DNA from: Acidimicrobiia bacterium
GTDB lineage: Bacteria > Actinomycetota > Acidimicrobiia > Acidimicrobiales > Poriferisodalaceae
Assembly: GCA_022820925.1 (NCBI GenBank)
Contig: JAJEEO010000014.1
Location: 1-64,000, forward strand
Direction: 5' to 3'
DNA length: 64,000 nucleotides
The notes beneath the pieces were generated by a model that was given only the letters and a program-made list of their open reading frames with translations, was not told the DNA's origin and made no database searches. A program made the position numbers and the translations under genes. The stretch's first letter is position 1, and every line of letters begins with the position of its first letter. Of the stretch, positions 47,003 to 55,402 are shown one piece after another.

Positions 47003-47067
47003 GGTGCCGGGACCTCCTCAAGGGTGTTGCAGCCGCCTGCAGCGGGCTGTCTGGCTGCGCACCGTAC

Positions 47068-47556
47068 TCACAACTCGAGCCGGTAAACGTTGGTGTCCCG
47101 CTGGTTGAAGCCGAGCCGGGCATACAGGCGGTTGGCGGCCTCCCGGTCGGGTCGAGAGGTCAGGTCCACCGTGCGAGCGCCCGCCTGCTGGGCGATCTCG
47201 ATGGCCCGCCGGTTGAGCGCGGCGCCGATGCCGCGGCCCCGCGCCGACTCGTCCACCACCACGTCCTCGATCCACGCCCGCAGCCCGCTGGCCAGCGGGA
47301 ACAGCACCAGGATCATGGCACCGACGATCCCGCCGGCGCCGTCTCGCGCGATCAGCACCGTGTTGGCGGCGTGGCCCACGATGCGCTCCAGTGCTGCGGC
47401 GTCGGGAGGAGGCGAGCTCGACAGCTGCGGGTGCAGGCGGGCGAATGCGGCAACCAGCTCGTCGCTGACCCCCTCGCACACCTCGATCCGCACATCGGGG
47501 TGCGCCGAGGCGGGCGCTGCGCCGCCGGCACCGGTCTGATAAGCCACGAAGCGCAT
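47068..47556 (-). CDS. GNAT-family N-acetyltransferase
   Basis: A 162-aa protein with acetyl-CoA-binding motif A RAWIEDVVVDESARGRGIGA and closing EAANRLYARLGFNQRDTNVY, the typical GNAT endings. It acetylates an unidentified amine. Divergent from the PAC2 gene by about 70 bp. Confidence 0.9.
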   Translation of the reverse strand: MRFVAYQTGAGGAAPASAHPDVRIEVCEGVSDELVAAFARLHPQLSSSPPPDAAALERIVGHAANTVLIARDGAGGIVGAMILVLFPLASGLRAWIEDVVVDESARGRGIGAALNRRAIEIAQQAGARTVDLTSRPDREAANRLYARLGFNQRDTNVYRLEL

Positions 47557-47626
47557 GGTAGGTGCATCCGGTCACGGCAGGGTCGGCTCGCGGGAGGGCG
47601 CGGATAGCCTCCCGTCCGTGGGCCAT

Positions 47627-48481
47627 ATGGAGTGGTTCGAGCACCCCGAACCAGGCAACGACGCCGTTCTCATCGCAGCGTTCTCGGGCTGGAATGACGC
47701 CGGCGATGCGGCCACCGAGTCGGCCAAGTACCTGCGGCGGCGCTTTCGCTGCCATCCCGTCGCCCAGATCGACCCGGAGTTCTTCTACGACTTCGCCTCG
47801 GTGCGGCCGAGCGTGCATGTCGTCGACGGCGAGCGGGAGATCGACTGGCCGACGCCCGATGTGCGAGTCGGCGAGGCCGACGACGGCCGGTCGGTGATCA
47901 CCGTGCTGGGTGTCGAGCCCCGGCTGCGCTGGCGCACCTTCTGCGACGTGATCATCGAGATGGCCGAGACGCTGGGCGTCTCCACGGTGGTGACGCTGGG
48001 CGCGCTGCTCACCGACACCCATCACAATGCGCCGGTCAACGTGGTGGGGGCTTCCAACAACGCCGCGCTGAACCTCACGATGGGCCTGCGCCAGTCCACC
48101 TATGAGGGGCCGACCGGCATCATCGGCGTGCTCAACGACGCCTGCCACCGGGCCGGCTTCGCGAGCGTGTCGTTCTGGGCCACCGTGCCCACCTACGTGC
48201 ACAACTACCCCTCGCCCAAGGCGGCGCTGGCGCTGGCCGAGCGCGTGGCGCAGTTCATGGGCGTCACGCTCGGCGAGTCTGAGCTGCACAGCGCGGCCGC
48301 CAACTACGGCCGCCAGATCGACGAGCTGGTCGCCGGCGACGACACCCTCGCCCAGTACGCGCAGCAGATCCTCGAAGAGTCCGCCGCCGAAGCCGTCGAG
48401 GACTTCAGCGAGATGGTCGAGAACCCCGACGGCCTCATCAACGAGCTGGAGCAGTTCTTGCGTCAGCAAGAACCAGACTGA
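47627..48481 (+). CDS. PAC2-family protein (proteasome assembly chaperone-like)
   Basis: A 284-aa member of the PAC2/DUF75 family: AVLIAAFSGWNDAGDAATES opening, central GVEPRLRWRTFCDVIIEMAE, VVTLGALLTDTHH and SFWATVPTYVHNYPSPKAAL. In actinobacteria with a 20S proteasome such proteins are widespread; their job is unproven. ATG at 47627 chosen; a GTG three codons before is possible. The 3' end (FLRQQEPD and stop) is tandemly duplicated beyond the gene. Confidence 0.9.
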   Translation: MEWFEHPEPGNDAVLIAAFSGWNDAGDAATESAKYLRRRFRCHPVAQIDPEFFYDFASVRPSVHVVDGEREIDWPTPDVRVGEADDGRSVITVLGVEPRLRWRTFCDVIIEMAETLGVSTVVTLGALLTDTHHNAPVNVVGASNNAALNLTMGLRQSTYEGPTGIIGVLNDACHRAGFASVSFWATVPTYVHNYPSPKAALALAERVAQFMGVTLGESELHSAAANYGRQIDELVAGDDTLAQYAQQILEESAAEAVEDFSEMVENPDGLINELEQFLRQQEPD

Positions 48482-48540
48482 TCAGTTTGCGCCAGCAAGA
48501 ACCAGACTGATCAGTTTGCGTCAGCAAGAACCAGACTGAT
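48458..48540. repeat. 29-bp tandem repeat (about 3 copies) at the PAC2 3' end
   Basis: Copies begin at 48458, 48487 and 48516. Each contains GCAAGAACCAGACTGATCAG; the first supplies the last codons and stop of the PAC2 gene. Each holds the palindrome ACTGATCAGT (imperfect in the third). A 29-bp period rules out in-frame coding repeats. It fills most of the 68-bp convergent space before glnD. Confidence 0.9.
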
Positions 48541-48549
48541 CAGCTGCGG

Positions 48550-50880
48550 CTAGGCGAGGGCGTGGTGCAGGGCCAGCTCCACCTCGCGCTGGTGTGATTC
48601 GTCGATGACCGGCCCGTCGGGACCGACCACGTAGAACGAGTCGACCACCACGTTCGCCAGCGTCTGGATCTTGGCCGAGCGGATGTCGAGGCCCATCTCG
48701 GCCAGCACCCGGGTCACCTTGTAGAGCACGCCGATGTGATCCTCGGTGCGGATCTCCACGATCGTCGCGCCAGTGGCCGATTCGGCATCGAAGGTGACCT
48801 TGGTCGCGGCCCTGGTGGCTGACAGCGCCCGGCGGCGGCGGTACACCCGGGCGCGCTCGGCAATGCGCGCCTCCAGCGCCAGGTGGCCGCGCAGCGACCG
48901 ACGCACGTCGTAGACGACCCGATCCCAGTCGACGGGCGCATCGGGCGGCACGATGCGGAACGACGACACTGCCATGCCCGCCGGGCTCGAATAGGCATCC
49001 GCCTGCAGCACGTCCAGCCCTCGCAGCGCCAGCACGCCCGCAGCCCGGCTGAACAGCCCGCGCTCGTCGGGCGCCACCACGGTGAGCACGTCGTCGTCGA
49101 CTCGCAGCGCCGTCTCTCCCGCTGCCATCAGCTCCACGACCTCCTCGGTGAGCAGACGACGATGGCTGGACTGCGCTTGATCCGCGCCGCTCAGGTGCTC
49201 AGAGGTCATCTCGACGAGCGCGGAGACCAGGTTCGCGGTCCAGTCCCCCCACGCCATCGGCCCCGTCGCCATGCAGTCCGCCTCGGTCATCACGGCCAGC
49301 AGCTCCAAGAACTCCTGTGTGTCCACGGCGCGGGCAACGGTGACAACCGTCAGCGGGTCGTCGAGATCGCGCCGGGTGGCGATGTCGGTCAGCAGCAAAT
49401 GGTGCTGTACGAGGCGCACCAGCGCGTCGGCGTCGTCGGAGCTCCAGCCGCAGCGCCGGGCGATCGGGCCTGCCAGCCGCATGCCGGCCTGCGTGTGATC
49501 GCCGGGGTAGCCCTTGCCGATGTCGTGAAGCAGCGCTCCCATCAGCAGCAAGTCGGGCCGGGCGACCCTGTGGGTGAAGCGAGCCGCGATGGCGACGGCC
49601 TCCAGCAGGTGCCGGTCGACGGTGAAGCGGTGGTAGCGGGACCGCTGGGGGCGATTGCGGTTCGGCGCCCACTCGGGCAGCACCTTGGTCCACACGCCGA
49701 AGTAGTCGAGTGTCTCGATGACGTCGATGGCCTGGTGCCCGCAGCCGAGCAGCTCGACGAACAGGTCACGGGCGCCGTGCGGCCACGGATCGGGAAACTG
49801 CGCCTGGCGCTCGGCCAGCTTGTCGAGGCTCGCCCGGCTGATCGGGATATCGCCGCGGGCCGACTGCACGGCCGCATGCAGCACCAGCACCACGTCGGCG
49901 GCAGGGTCGCCGTCGATGACCAGCTCGCCGTCGCGCACGGCCAACCCGGCGATGTCGACGTCGGGTGCCTCGAACTCGGTCTGCTTGCGGGCGACGCTCG
50001 ACCACAGCTGGTCTGACAGGAACGCGATGATGCGCCCGGCCTGTGCGATCTCGGCCATGAACGCGTCGGCGTCGACTGCGCCCGATCGCTCGGCCACGGC
50101 GTCCTGGTCGTCAGCAGAGAGCACGTCGCTGCGCAGCCCGGTGGTGCGGTGCAGCTCCACCCGTGCCCGCAGCAACGTCTGGTAGGCGTCGGCGAGGCGA
50201 TCGGTGTCTGCGGCGGGGAGATCGGCACCGGCCAACTGCGCCCAGCGGATCGCATGGGCGTCACGCAGCCCGCCACGGCCGGTCTTCAGATCGGGCTCCA
50301 GCAGGAAGGCCACCTCGCCGCTCTGGTTGTGCCGGCGGTTGACGGCGCGCTGCAGATCGTCGAGCCGCTGCGAGGCGTTGTCGCGCCAGTCGGCGTTCAC
50401 ACCCTCGATGAGTTGTGCGGTCAGAGCTTCGTCGCCCGCGAGGTGGCGGGCATCGACCAGCGCCGTTGCCGTGTCGATGTCCGACGCTGCCAGGTCCAGC
50501 GTCCCCGCCAGCGAGCGCACGGCGTGACCCAGCTTCAGCTTCTCGTCCCAGATCGGGTACCACAGGCGGTCGGCCAGGTTGCCCCGCTGCGGGCTGTCCC
50601 CCAGCGCACCGTCGCTTGCCAGCAGCGATTCGCGGCTGTCGTGCAGCAGCAGCAGGTCGATGTCGCTGCCGGGGCACAGCTCGCCGCGGCCGTAGCCGCC
50701 GACGGCCACGAGCGCCACACCGGTGCCCGAGCGGTGGTCGCCGTTGAGCCCCCAATCGGCAGCCTCGGCGGCGAACCTCTCGGCCAGCCACGAATCGGTG
50801 AGCTGGCTCAGCGCCCCGGGCAGTTCGGCAGCATCGGCCGTTTGCACCAGCGCTGCACGGCGATCGCTGAATGCCGTCAT
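48550..50880 (-). CDS. glnD: [Protein-PII] nucleotidyltransferase
   Basis: A 776-aa nitrogen-sensor enzyme: nucleotidyltransferase motif GGYGRGELCPGSDIDLLLLH (~61-80), HD hydrolase domain with LLHDIGKGYPGDH (~453), then two C-terminal ACT domains that sense glutamine (start of the second near TIVEIRTEDHIGVLYKVTRV). It adds or removes a nucleotide on PII; in actinobacteria this is usually adenylylation of GlnK. No amtB-glnK is in the window. Its ATG overlaps the stop of the 202-aa unknown gene (ATGA). Confidence 0.95.
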   Translation of the reverse strand: MTAFSDRRAALVQTADAAELPGALSQLTDSWLAERFAAEAADWGLNGDHRSGTGVALVAVGGYGRGELCPGSDIDLLLLHDSRESLLASDGALGDSPQRGNLADRLWYPIWDEKLKLGHAVRSLAGTLDLAASDIDTATALVDARHLAGDEALTAQLIEGVNADWRDNASQRLDDLQRAVNRRHNQSGEVAFLLEPDLKTGRGGLRDAHAIRWAQLAGADLPAADTDRLADAYQTLLRARVELHRTTGLRSDVLSADDQDAVAERSGAVDADAFMAEIAQAGRIIAFLSDQLWSSVARKQTEFEAPDVDIAGLAVRDGELVIDGDPAADVVLVLHAAVQSARGDIPISRASLDKLAERQAQFPDPWPHGARDLFVELLGCGHQAIDVIETLDYFGVWTKVLPEWAPNRNRPQRSRYHRFTVDRHLLEAVAIAARFTHRVARPDLLLMGALLHDIGKGYPGDHTQAGMRLAGPIARRCGWSSDDADALVRLVQHHLLLTDIATRRDLDDPLTVVTVARAVDTQEFLELLAVMTEADCMATGPMAWGDWTANLVSALVEMTSEHLSGADQAQSSHRRLLTEEVVELMAAGETALRVDDDVLTVVAPDERGLFSRAAGVLALRGLDVLQADAYSSPAGMAVSSFRIVPPDAPVDWDRVVYDVRRSLRGHLALEARIAERARVYRRRRALSATRAATKVTFDAESATGATIVEIRTEDHIGVLYKVTRVLAEMGLDIRSAKIQTLANVVVDSFYVVGPDGPVIDESHQREVELALHHALA

Positions 50881-51485
50881 CGCTGCCCCCCTGCCGTGTC
50901 ATCGCGCCTCGCAGGCTCGGCCGTGTCCATGCGCCTCGCAGGCTCGGCCGTGCGTCGACGCTGCAGCACCTCGAATGCCTTGGCTGCGCCCCAGGCGATG
51001 CCGATCGGGCCGAGGTCGGGGTGGATGTCGGCGAACGAGGCCGGCGTCAGTCCGTAGGGATCGTCGCCGAAACGCGAACGTTCGAAATCGTCGCGTTCGG
51101 GCTCGGGCACTCCGCCGTCTGCCAGTACCTGGGTCGGGAATCGCACGGCGCTGCGCAGCACGCTGAGGGGCGTGGTCTGCTGGTCATCGACATCGGTCTC
51201 GAGCAATTCCCGCAGCGGTGGGCTGATCTCGGCGACACACTGCTCGCCCGCTGCACGTGCCTGCTCGCCGAGGCCCGCGGCGTCGACACCTGCTCGCTCG
51301 CACGTCTCAGCCACGCAACGCTCCACCCAGCCCCCCAGCGCGGCGATCGCCCCGTCGGCCAGCAGCGTCGCCGCTTCGTCCACCGATGCCGGCACCGGCA
51401 CTGCAGTCCCATCACCCGCCGGCCCAACGGTCTCGGGCACCGGCACCAGGGGCGACGGCGGGGCGTCAGCGCCGGCCGCGCTCAT
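50877..51485 (-). CDS. Uncharacterised 202-aa protein between larE and glnD
   Basis: I do not recognise a family. The N-terminal half is Pro/Ala-rich then helical (DEAATLLADGAIAALGGWVE, a possible Cys pair VAETCERAG...EQCVAEI). The second half has a better-defined segment, LRSAVRFPTQVLADGGVPEP - ERDDFERSRFGDDPYGLTPA - SFADIHPDLGPIGIAWGAAK, which looks like a small conserved domain. No membrane segment or signal. The tail RRTAEPARRMDTAEPARRDD comes from a 27-bp duplication. It overlaps larE (ATGA) and glnD (ATGA), so expression is coupled to both. Confidence 0.75.
   Translation of the reverse strand: MSAAGADAPPSPLVPVPETVGPAGDGTAVPVPASVDEAATLLADGAIAALGGWVERCVAETCERAGVDAAGLGEQARAAGEQCVAEISPPLRELLETDVDDQQTTPLSVLRSAVRFPTQVLADGGVPEPERDDFERSRFGDDPYGLTPASFADIHPDLGPIGIAWGAAKAFEVLQRRRTAEPARRMDTAEPARRDDTAGGQR
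50894..50952. repeat. 27-bp tandem duplication in the 3' end of the unknown gene
   Basis: Units 50894-50920 and 50921-50947 plus a short partial copy; each encodes the nine residues DTAEPARR plus one in frame. The unit (GTGTC...ATGCGCCT...GGCC) resembles the 28-bp unit downstream of hemQ. Confidence 0.8.
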
Positions 51486-52447
51486 TGGTTGGCCTCAGTC
51501 GAGACCGCGGCGGGTGCGACGCAGTTGCCGTCCGCGAGGGCTCCGTTGAGGTTGCCCGAGCGGAAGCCCTCCAAGTCGAGGGTGACATAGCGGTAGCCGA
51601 CACCGCCGATCGCTTCCACGATCGCTTCGCGGCGACGCACCGCTTCGGCCAGGTCGTCGAGCGGCAGTTCGATGCGCGCCGTGTCGCCGTAATCGCGCAC
51701 CCGCAGCTGGCCGAAGCCCAGCCGGCGCAGCGCCGATTCGGCCCGATCGAGACGCGCCAGCAAGGGCACCGTCACCTTGGTGCCATAGGGCAACCGCGAC
51801 GCCAGGCACGCAGCCGCCGGCTTGTCCCACGTCCGCAAGCCCAGTTCGGCGCTGACGCGTCGCACGTCGTCCTTCGTGAAGCCCGATTCCACCAGCGGGA
51901 ACCGTGCGCCCCGGTCGCGTGCCGCGCGCTGGCCCGGCCGGTGATCGCCGAGGTCGTCGAGGTTCACGCCCAGCACCATCAGCGCGCCCCGCGCAGCCGC
52001 CAGCGGCTCGAGTTGGTCCATGAGGGCCGACTTGCAGTGGAAGCAACGGTCTGCGTCGTTGATGCGGTAGGCGGCGCGCGTCATCTCGTCGGTCTCGACG
52101 GTCCGCCATGCCAGCCCCCACTCGGCCGCCAAGGCCGCGCAGTCGGCTGCCTCCTCGGTCGCGAGGCTCGGCGAGACGGCAGTGATGCACAGCGCATCGT
52201 CGCCGAGCACGTCGTTGGCCGCCCAAGCCACCAGCGACGAGTCGACACCGCCGCTGAACGCCACCACCACCGGGCCCGACTCTTCGAAGAAGCGGCACAG
52301 CCGCGCGAGCTTTCTGCCGGCGGGCGTCGACGCATCCGGCACGCTCAACCGTTCCTCTCCGCGCGGGACCGACGCCGTCGATGCGGTGCCCGAGCGTTCG
52401 GGGTCGGGCATCTCGCCACTTCCGTTCCCGCCCTCGCCCGACGTCAT
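51482..52447 (-). CDS. larE: ATP-dependent sacrificial sulfur transferase LarE
   Basis: A 321-aa PP-loop pyrophosphatase: VVVAFSGGVDSSLVAWAAND (~62-80) binds ATP; DRCFHCKSALMDQL follows, then the KPAAACLASRLPYGT region (~210) with the Cys that in LarE gives up its sulfur. LarE inserts sulfur into the nickel-pincer nucleotide cofactor of lactate racemase-type enzymes. No larA, larB or larC lie in the window, so the partner is elsewhere or LarE serves another Ni-pincer enzyme. ATG at 52447 overlaps the acyl-CoA dehydrogenase frame only in the longer reading; the ORF upstream to 52645 is not conserved. Confidence 0.88.
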   Translation of the reverse strand: MTSGEGGNGSGEMPDPERSGTASTASVPRGEERLSVPDASTPAGRKLARLCRFFEESGPVVVAFSGGVDSSLVAWAANDVLGDDALCITAVSPSLATEEAADCAALAAEWGLAWRTVETDEMTRAAYRINDADRCFHCKSALMDQLEPLAAARGALMVLGVNLDDLGDHRPGQRAARDRGARFPLVESGFTKDDVRRVSAELGLRTWDKPAAACLASRLPYGTKVTVPLLARLDRAESALRRLGFGQLRVRDYGDTARIELPLDDLAEAVRRREAIVEAIGGVGYRYVTLDLEGFRSGNLNGALADGNCVAPAAVSTEANQ

Positions 52448-52466
52448 CAGTGCGGCGCCGGACAGC

Positions 52467-54320
52467 TCAGAGCCGGTCGGCCGGGATGGCGTAGAACAGC
52501 TCGGCGCCGCCGGTGACCGCAGGCACCAGCCCGCGAGCCGACGGCAGGATCTGATCGGCATAGAAGCGGGCGGTGGTGACCTTGTCGGCCAGGAACGCCG
52601 GCGATGCAGCGCCGTCGCCACCACCCGAGCCACCCTCGCGGGCATCAGCGAGAGTCAAGCCCTGGTCTGCCAGGAGCCCGGCAGCCGCCTCCGCACTGCG
52701 GCCCAGCAGCCAGCCGCCGACCACGACACCGGACAGCCGCATGAACGGCGACGAGCCGGCAGCCACGTCGTTCGGCGCCGCCGAGAGCTGACCGCCCAGC
52801 CACATCGCCGCTTCTCCCATCGCCGCAACGCCGTCGCCCAGCGCAGCGCCGATCGCAGCCAGATCGGCATCGTCGCTGGCGGCCAGGCTGCCTGCGGTTG
52901 CACCCATCTCGCCGATGAGGCGCGCCATGGCCTCCCCGCCGCCCAGCGGCAGCTTGCGGAAGGCCAGATCTGCGGCCTGGATGCCGTTGGTGCCCTCGTA
53001 GATCGGGGCGATCCGGCTGTCGCGCCAGTGCTGCGCGGCACCGGTTTCCTCCACGTAGCCCATGCCGCCGTGCACCTGCACGCCGAGCGAGGTCATCTCG
53101 ACGCCCAAGTCGGTGCCCCAGCCTTTGCTGATCGGCGTCAGGATCGCGGTGAGCTCGTCGGCCCGCTGCCGCTCGTCGGGATCGGTCGCCACGATGGAGC
53201 GGTCGATCGCCGCCGCATTCAGGTACATCACGCAGCGCATGGCCTCGGCGTTGGCCCGCATCGTCAGCAGCATCCGCCGCACGTCGGCGTGATCCACGAT
53301 CGGCGACGATTCGCCCGGCGGCAGCTCGGCGCCGATTGCCCGCCCCTGCTTGCGGGTCAGCGCGTACTCCCGCGCCTGCTGGTACGCCCGCTCGGTCAGC
53401 GACAGCCCCTGCAGGCCCACCGACAGCCGGGCATTGTTCATCATGGTGAACATGGCGCGCATGCCGCCGTGCTCGGGGCCCACGAGATAGCCGACGGCGC
53501 CGCCCTCGTCGCCGTAGGACATCACGCAGGTCGGGCTGGCGTGGATGCCGATCTTGTGCTCGGTAGACACCGCCCGCAGGTCGTTGCGGGGCCCCAGCGA
53601 GCCGTCGGGGTTCACGAGGAACTTGGGCACCAGGAACAGGCTGATGCCGCGGGTGCCCGGTGGCCCCTCGGGCGTGCGGGCCAGCACCAGATGCACGATG
53701 TTGTCGGCGAGCTCGTGCTCGCCGTAGGTGATGAATATCTTCGTGCCGGTGATGAGGTAGCTGCCGTCGTCCTGGGGGACGGCACGGCTGGTGAGGGCGC
53801 CGACGTCGGAGCCGGCGTGCGGCTCGGTCAGGTTCATGGTGCCCGACCACTCGCCGCTGATCATCTTGGGCAGGAACGTCTGCTGCAGCGTCTCGTCGGC
53901 GTGGTGGGTGAGGGCGTCGATGGCGCCCTGGGTCAGCAGCGGGCACAGGCTGAACGCCATGCTGGCCGAGGTCAGCATCTCCTGGACGGCCAGGCCGACG
54001 CACCACGGCATCCCGCCGCCGCCGAAATCGTCGTCGAAAGCCATGCCGTTCCAGCCGGCGTCGACGAACTTGCGGTAGGCATCGGCGAAGCCGTCGGGGT
54101 GGGTGATGACGCCGTCGTCGAAGTCGAGCCCCTGCTGGTCGCCGGGCACGTTCAGCGGGGCGACCTCGGCCGACATGAAGCGGCCGGCTTCGTCGAGGAG
54201 CGCGCCCGCGGTCTCCAGATCGGCGTGCGCGAACCGCTCATGCCCGGCCAGATCCTCCAGATCCGCCACGTGCTCGAGCACGAACAGCATGTCGTCGACG
54301 GGGGCGGAGTACTCAGACAT
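52467..54320 (-). CDS. Acyl-CoA dehydrogenase (long, ~600-aa class)
   Basis: A 617-aa flavoprotein: GMAFDDDFGGGGMPWCVGLA, substrate/FAD segment MNLTEPHAGSDVGALTSRA, KIFITYGEHEL, C-terminal QVHGGMGYVEETGAAQHWRD and IYEGTNGIQAADL. The catalytic base Glu (IYEGTNGIQA) is of the short/long-chain ACAD pattern. Size and C-terminal extension match the actinobacterial AidB/FadE-like class rather than the 380-aa type. ATG at 54320 with GAGG upstream. Likely oxidises a fatty or branched acyl-CoA. Confidence 0.92.
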   Translation of the reverse strand: MSEYSAPVDDMLFVLEHVADLEDLAGHERFAHADLETAGALLDEAGRFMSAEVAPLNVPGDQQGLDFDDGVITHPDGFADAYRKFVDAGWNGMAFDDDFGGGGMPWCVGLAVQEMLTSASMAFSLCPLLTQGAIDALTHHADETLQQTFLPKMISGEWSGTMNLTEPHAGSDVGALTSRAVPQDDGSYLITGTKIFITYGEHELADNIVHLVLARTPEGPPGTRGISLFLVPKFLVNPDGSLGPRNDLRAVSTEHKIGIHASPTCVMSYGDEGGAVGYLVGPEHGGMRAMFTMMNNARLSVGLQGLSLTERAYQQAREYALTRKQGRAIGAELPPGESSPIVDHADVRRMLLTMRANAEAMRCVMYLNAAAIDRSIVATDPDERQRADELTAILTPISKGWGTDLGVEMTSLGVQVHGGMGYVEETGAAQHWRDSRIAPIYEGTNGIQAADLAFRKLPLGGGEAMARLIGEMGATAGSLAASDDADLAAIGAALGDGVAAMGEAAMWLGGQLSAAPNDVAAGSSPFMRLSGVVVGGWLLGRSAEAAAGLLADQGLTLADAREGGSGGGDGAASPAFLADKVTTARFYADQILPSARGLVPAVTGGAELFYAIPADRL

Positions 54321-54432
54321 CGCAACCTCGCAGCGTGGTCTCGCCGGGCAGCCCGAGCAGGGCCCGGATGTGCTGGCCAACAGACTACGACTCGCCCTCC
54401 GCCGACCGCGAAGCCGCCTCTTGCTCGAGGCC

Positions 54433-54544
54433 GTGTCTGATGCGCCTGCTAGCGAAGGCCGTGTCTGATCCGCCTGCTAACGCAGGCCGTATCTGATGCG
54501 CCTGCTAACGCAGGCCGTGCCCAATCCGCCTGCTAGCGCAGGCC
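54433..54544. repeat. 28-bp tandem hairpin array (4 copies) at the hemQ 3' end
   Basis: Four units of exactly 28 bp (54433-54460, 54461-54488, 54489-54516, 54517-54544). The last overlaps the hemQ stop. On the minus strand each reads like GGCCTGCGTTAGCAGGCGGA then TCAGACAC; GCCTG and CAGGC pair around a 6-nt loop, giving a row of small stem-loops (weakened in the unit starting GGCCTTCG). Each unit also repeats the hemQ stop codon context. Confidence 0.9.
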
Positions 54545-55234
54545 GATGCGATCGAGGACCGTGACGGGGTCGGACAGCAGGCCGGTGTAGAAGGTGCCGA
54601 ACTCGCCGTAGATGGCGCTGGCCTCGTCGAAGCGCATCGTGTACACGACCTCCTTGAGGTCGTCGAGGTGCTCGCCGAACAGCGTCACGCCCCACTCGAA
54701 GTCGTCGACACCGGTGGATCCGGTCACCACCTGCAGGATCCGGCCCCGGAACTTGCGGCCCGACGTGCCGTGCTCGTACATCAGCTCGCGGCGGGTGTCA
54801 TACGGCAGCGTGAACCAGTTGCCGCTGCCCTCGGCGACGGCGCCGCGGCGCTTCGACATGGGGTAGAAGCAGAACGCCCGCTTGTCCTCGGGCGGCAGCT
54901 GGGGGTACAGCCGCGGGGTCTTCATCTCCGGCGGCAGATCGGGCGCGTACTCGCTCACCTCGGTCATCGAGACATAGCTGTCGGCGACCTCGAGGCCGGC
55001 GTGCTGCAGCCGCGTCTGCAGGCCGCGCAGCCGCCACAGGTCAGGACCCAGCGCCATGAAGCCGACATCGGCCTTGTGACCCAGCACGGCCACCGTCAGC
55101 ACCTGGTGGTCGTCGTCGACGGTGTCCTCGACGGCGGCAAGCACGCCGGCCCGTTCGGCGGCGGGCGTGAGCTTGCAGAACAGGTGCAGCACGCCCCACC
55201 CGACCGACGTCGTCACCTCTGGCTTCTGCGACAC
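54533..55234 (-). CDS. hemQ: Coproheme decarboxylase HemQ (chlorite dismutase family)
   Basis: A 233-aa protein of the chlorite-dismutase fold lacking the dismutase Arg context but with the actinobacterial HemQ pattern: YVSMTEVSEYAPDLP, RAFCFYPMSKRRG, NWFTLPYDTRRELMYEHGTS, and GVDDFEWGVTLFGEHLDDLK. The Tyr in PYDTRRELM is near the expected catalytic site, and the His in MYEHGTSGRKF matches the axial-ligand position. It converts coproheme III to heme b. With HemE and HemY in the window this supports the coproporphyrin route. Confidence 0.9.
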   Translation of the reverse strand: MSQKPEVTTSVGWGVLHLFCKLTPAAERAGVLAAVEDTVDDDHQVLTVAVLGHKADVGFMALGPDLWRLRGLQTRLQHAGLEVADSYVSMTEVSEYAPDLPPEMKTPRLYPQLPPEDKRAFCFYPMSKRRGAVAEGSGNWFTLPYDTRRELMYEHGTSGRKFRGRILQVVTGSTGVDDFEWGVTLFGEHLDDLKEVVYTMRFDEASAIYGEFGTFYTGLLSDPVTVLDRIGLR

Positions 55235-55261
55235 CCGGGCAGCCTATGAGGCTGAGCCCCG

Positions 55262-55305
55262 GGCCCAAGCGGCCCGCGAGCGAAGCGAGCTAGAGCGGGA
55301 AGCAC
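55262..55305 (+). repeat. 44-bp dispersed repeat, copy A
   Basis: A diverged copy starting 57 bp upstream (on +) of copy B; core GCGGCCCGCGAGCGAAGCGA. Lies between hemQ and fdhD in the 168-bp gap. Confidence 0.8.
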
Positions 55306-55318
55306 AGGGCGAAGCCGT

Positions 55319-55362
55319 GGCCCGAGCGGCCCGTGAGCGAAGCGAACAAGAGCGGGAAACAC
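55319..55362 (+). repeat. 44-bp dispersed repeat, copy B
   Basis: Closest to the consensus GGCCCGAGCGGCCCGTGAGC - GAAGCGAACAAGAGCGGGAA - ACAC. In tandem with copy A and in opposite orientation to copy C on the other side of fdhD. The copies are 14 bp apart. Confidence 0.88.
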
Positions 55363-55402
55363 TACGTGCCTCAGCGGCAGGCTTGAGTCCTGCGCCCAAT
55401 AC

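Noticed and set aside
48458..48540. CRISPR-like array at the PAC2 end
   Set aside because: Copies are directly adjacent with no variable spacers, so it is a simple tandem duplication.
52182..54440. A 752-codon plus-strand open frame opposite acyl-CoA dehydrogenase
   Set aside because: No domain; the minus-strand frame shows full acyl-CoA dehydrogenase motifs.
54433..54544. CRISPR-like array after hemQ
   Set aside because: Units of 28 bp abut one another without spacers.
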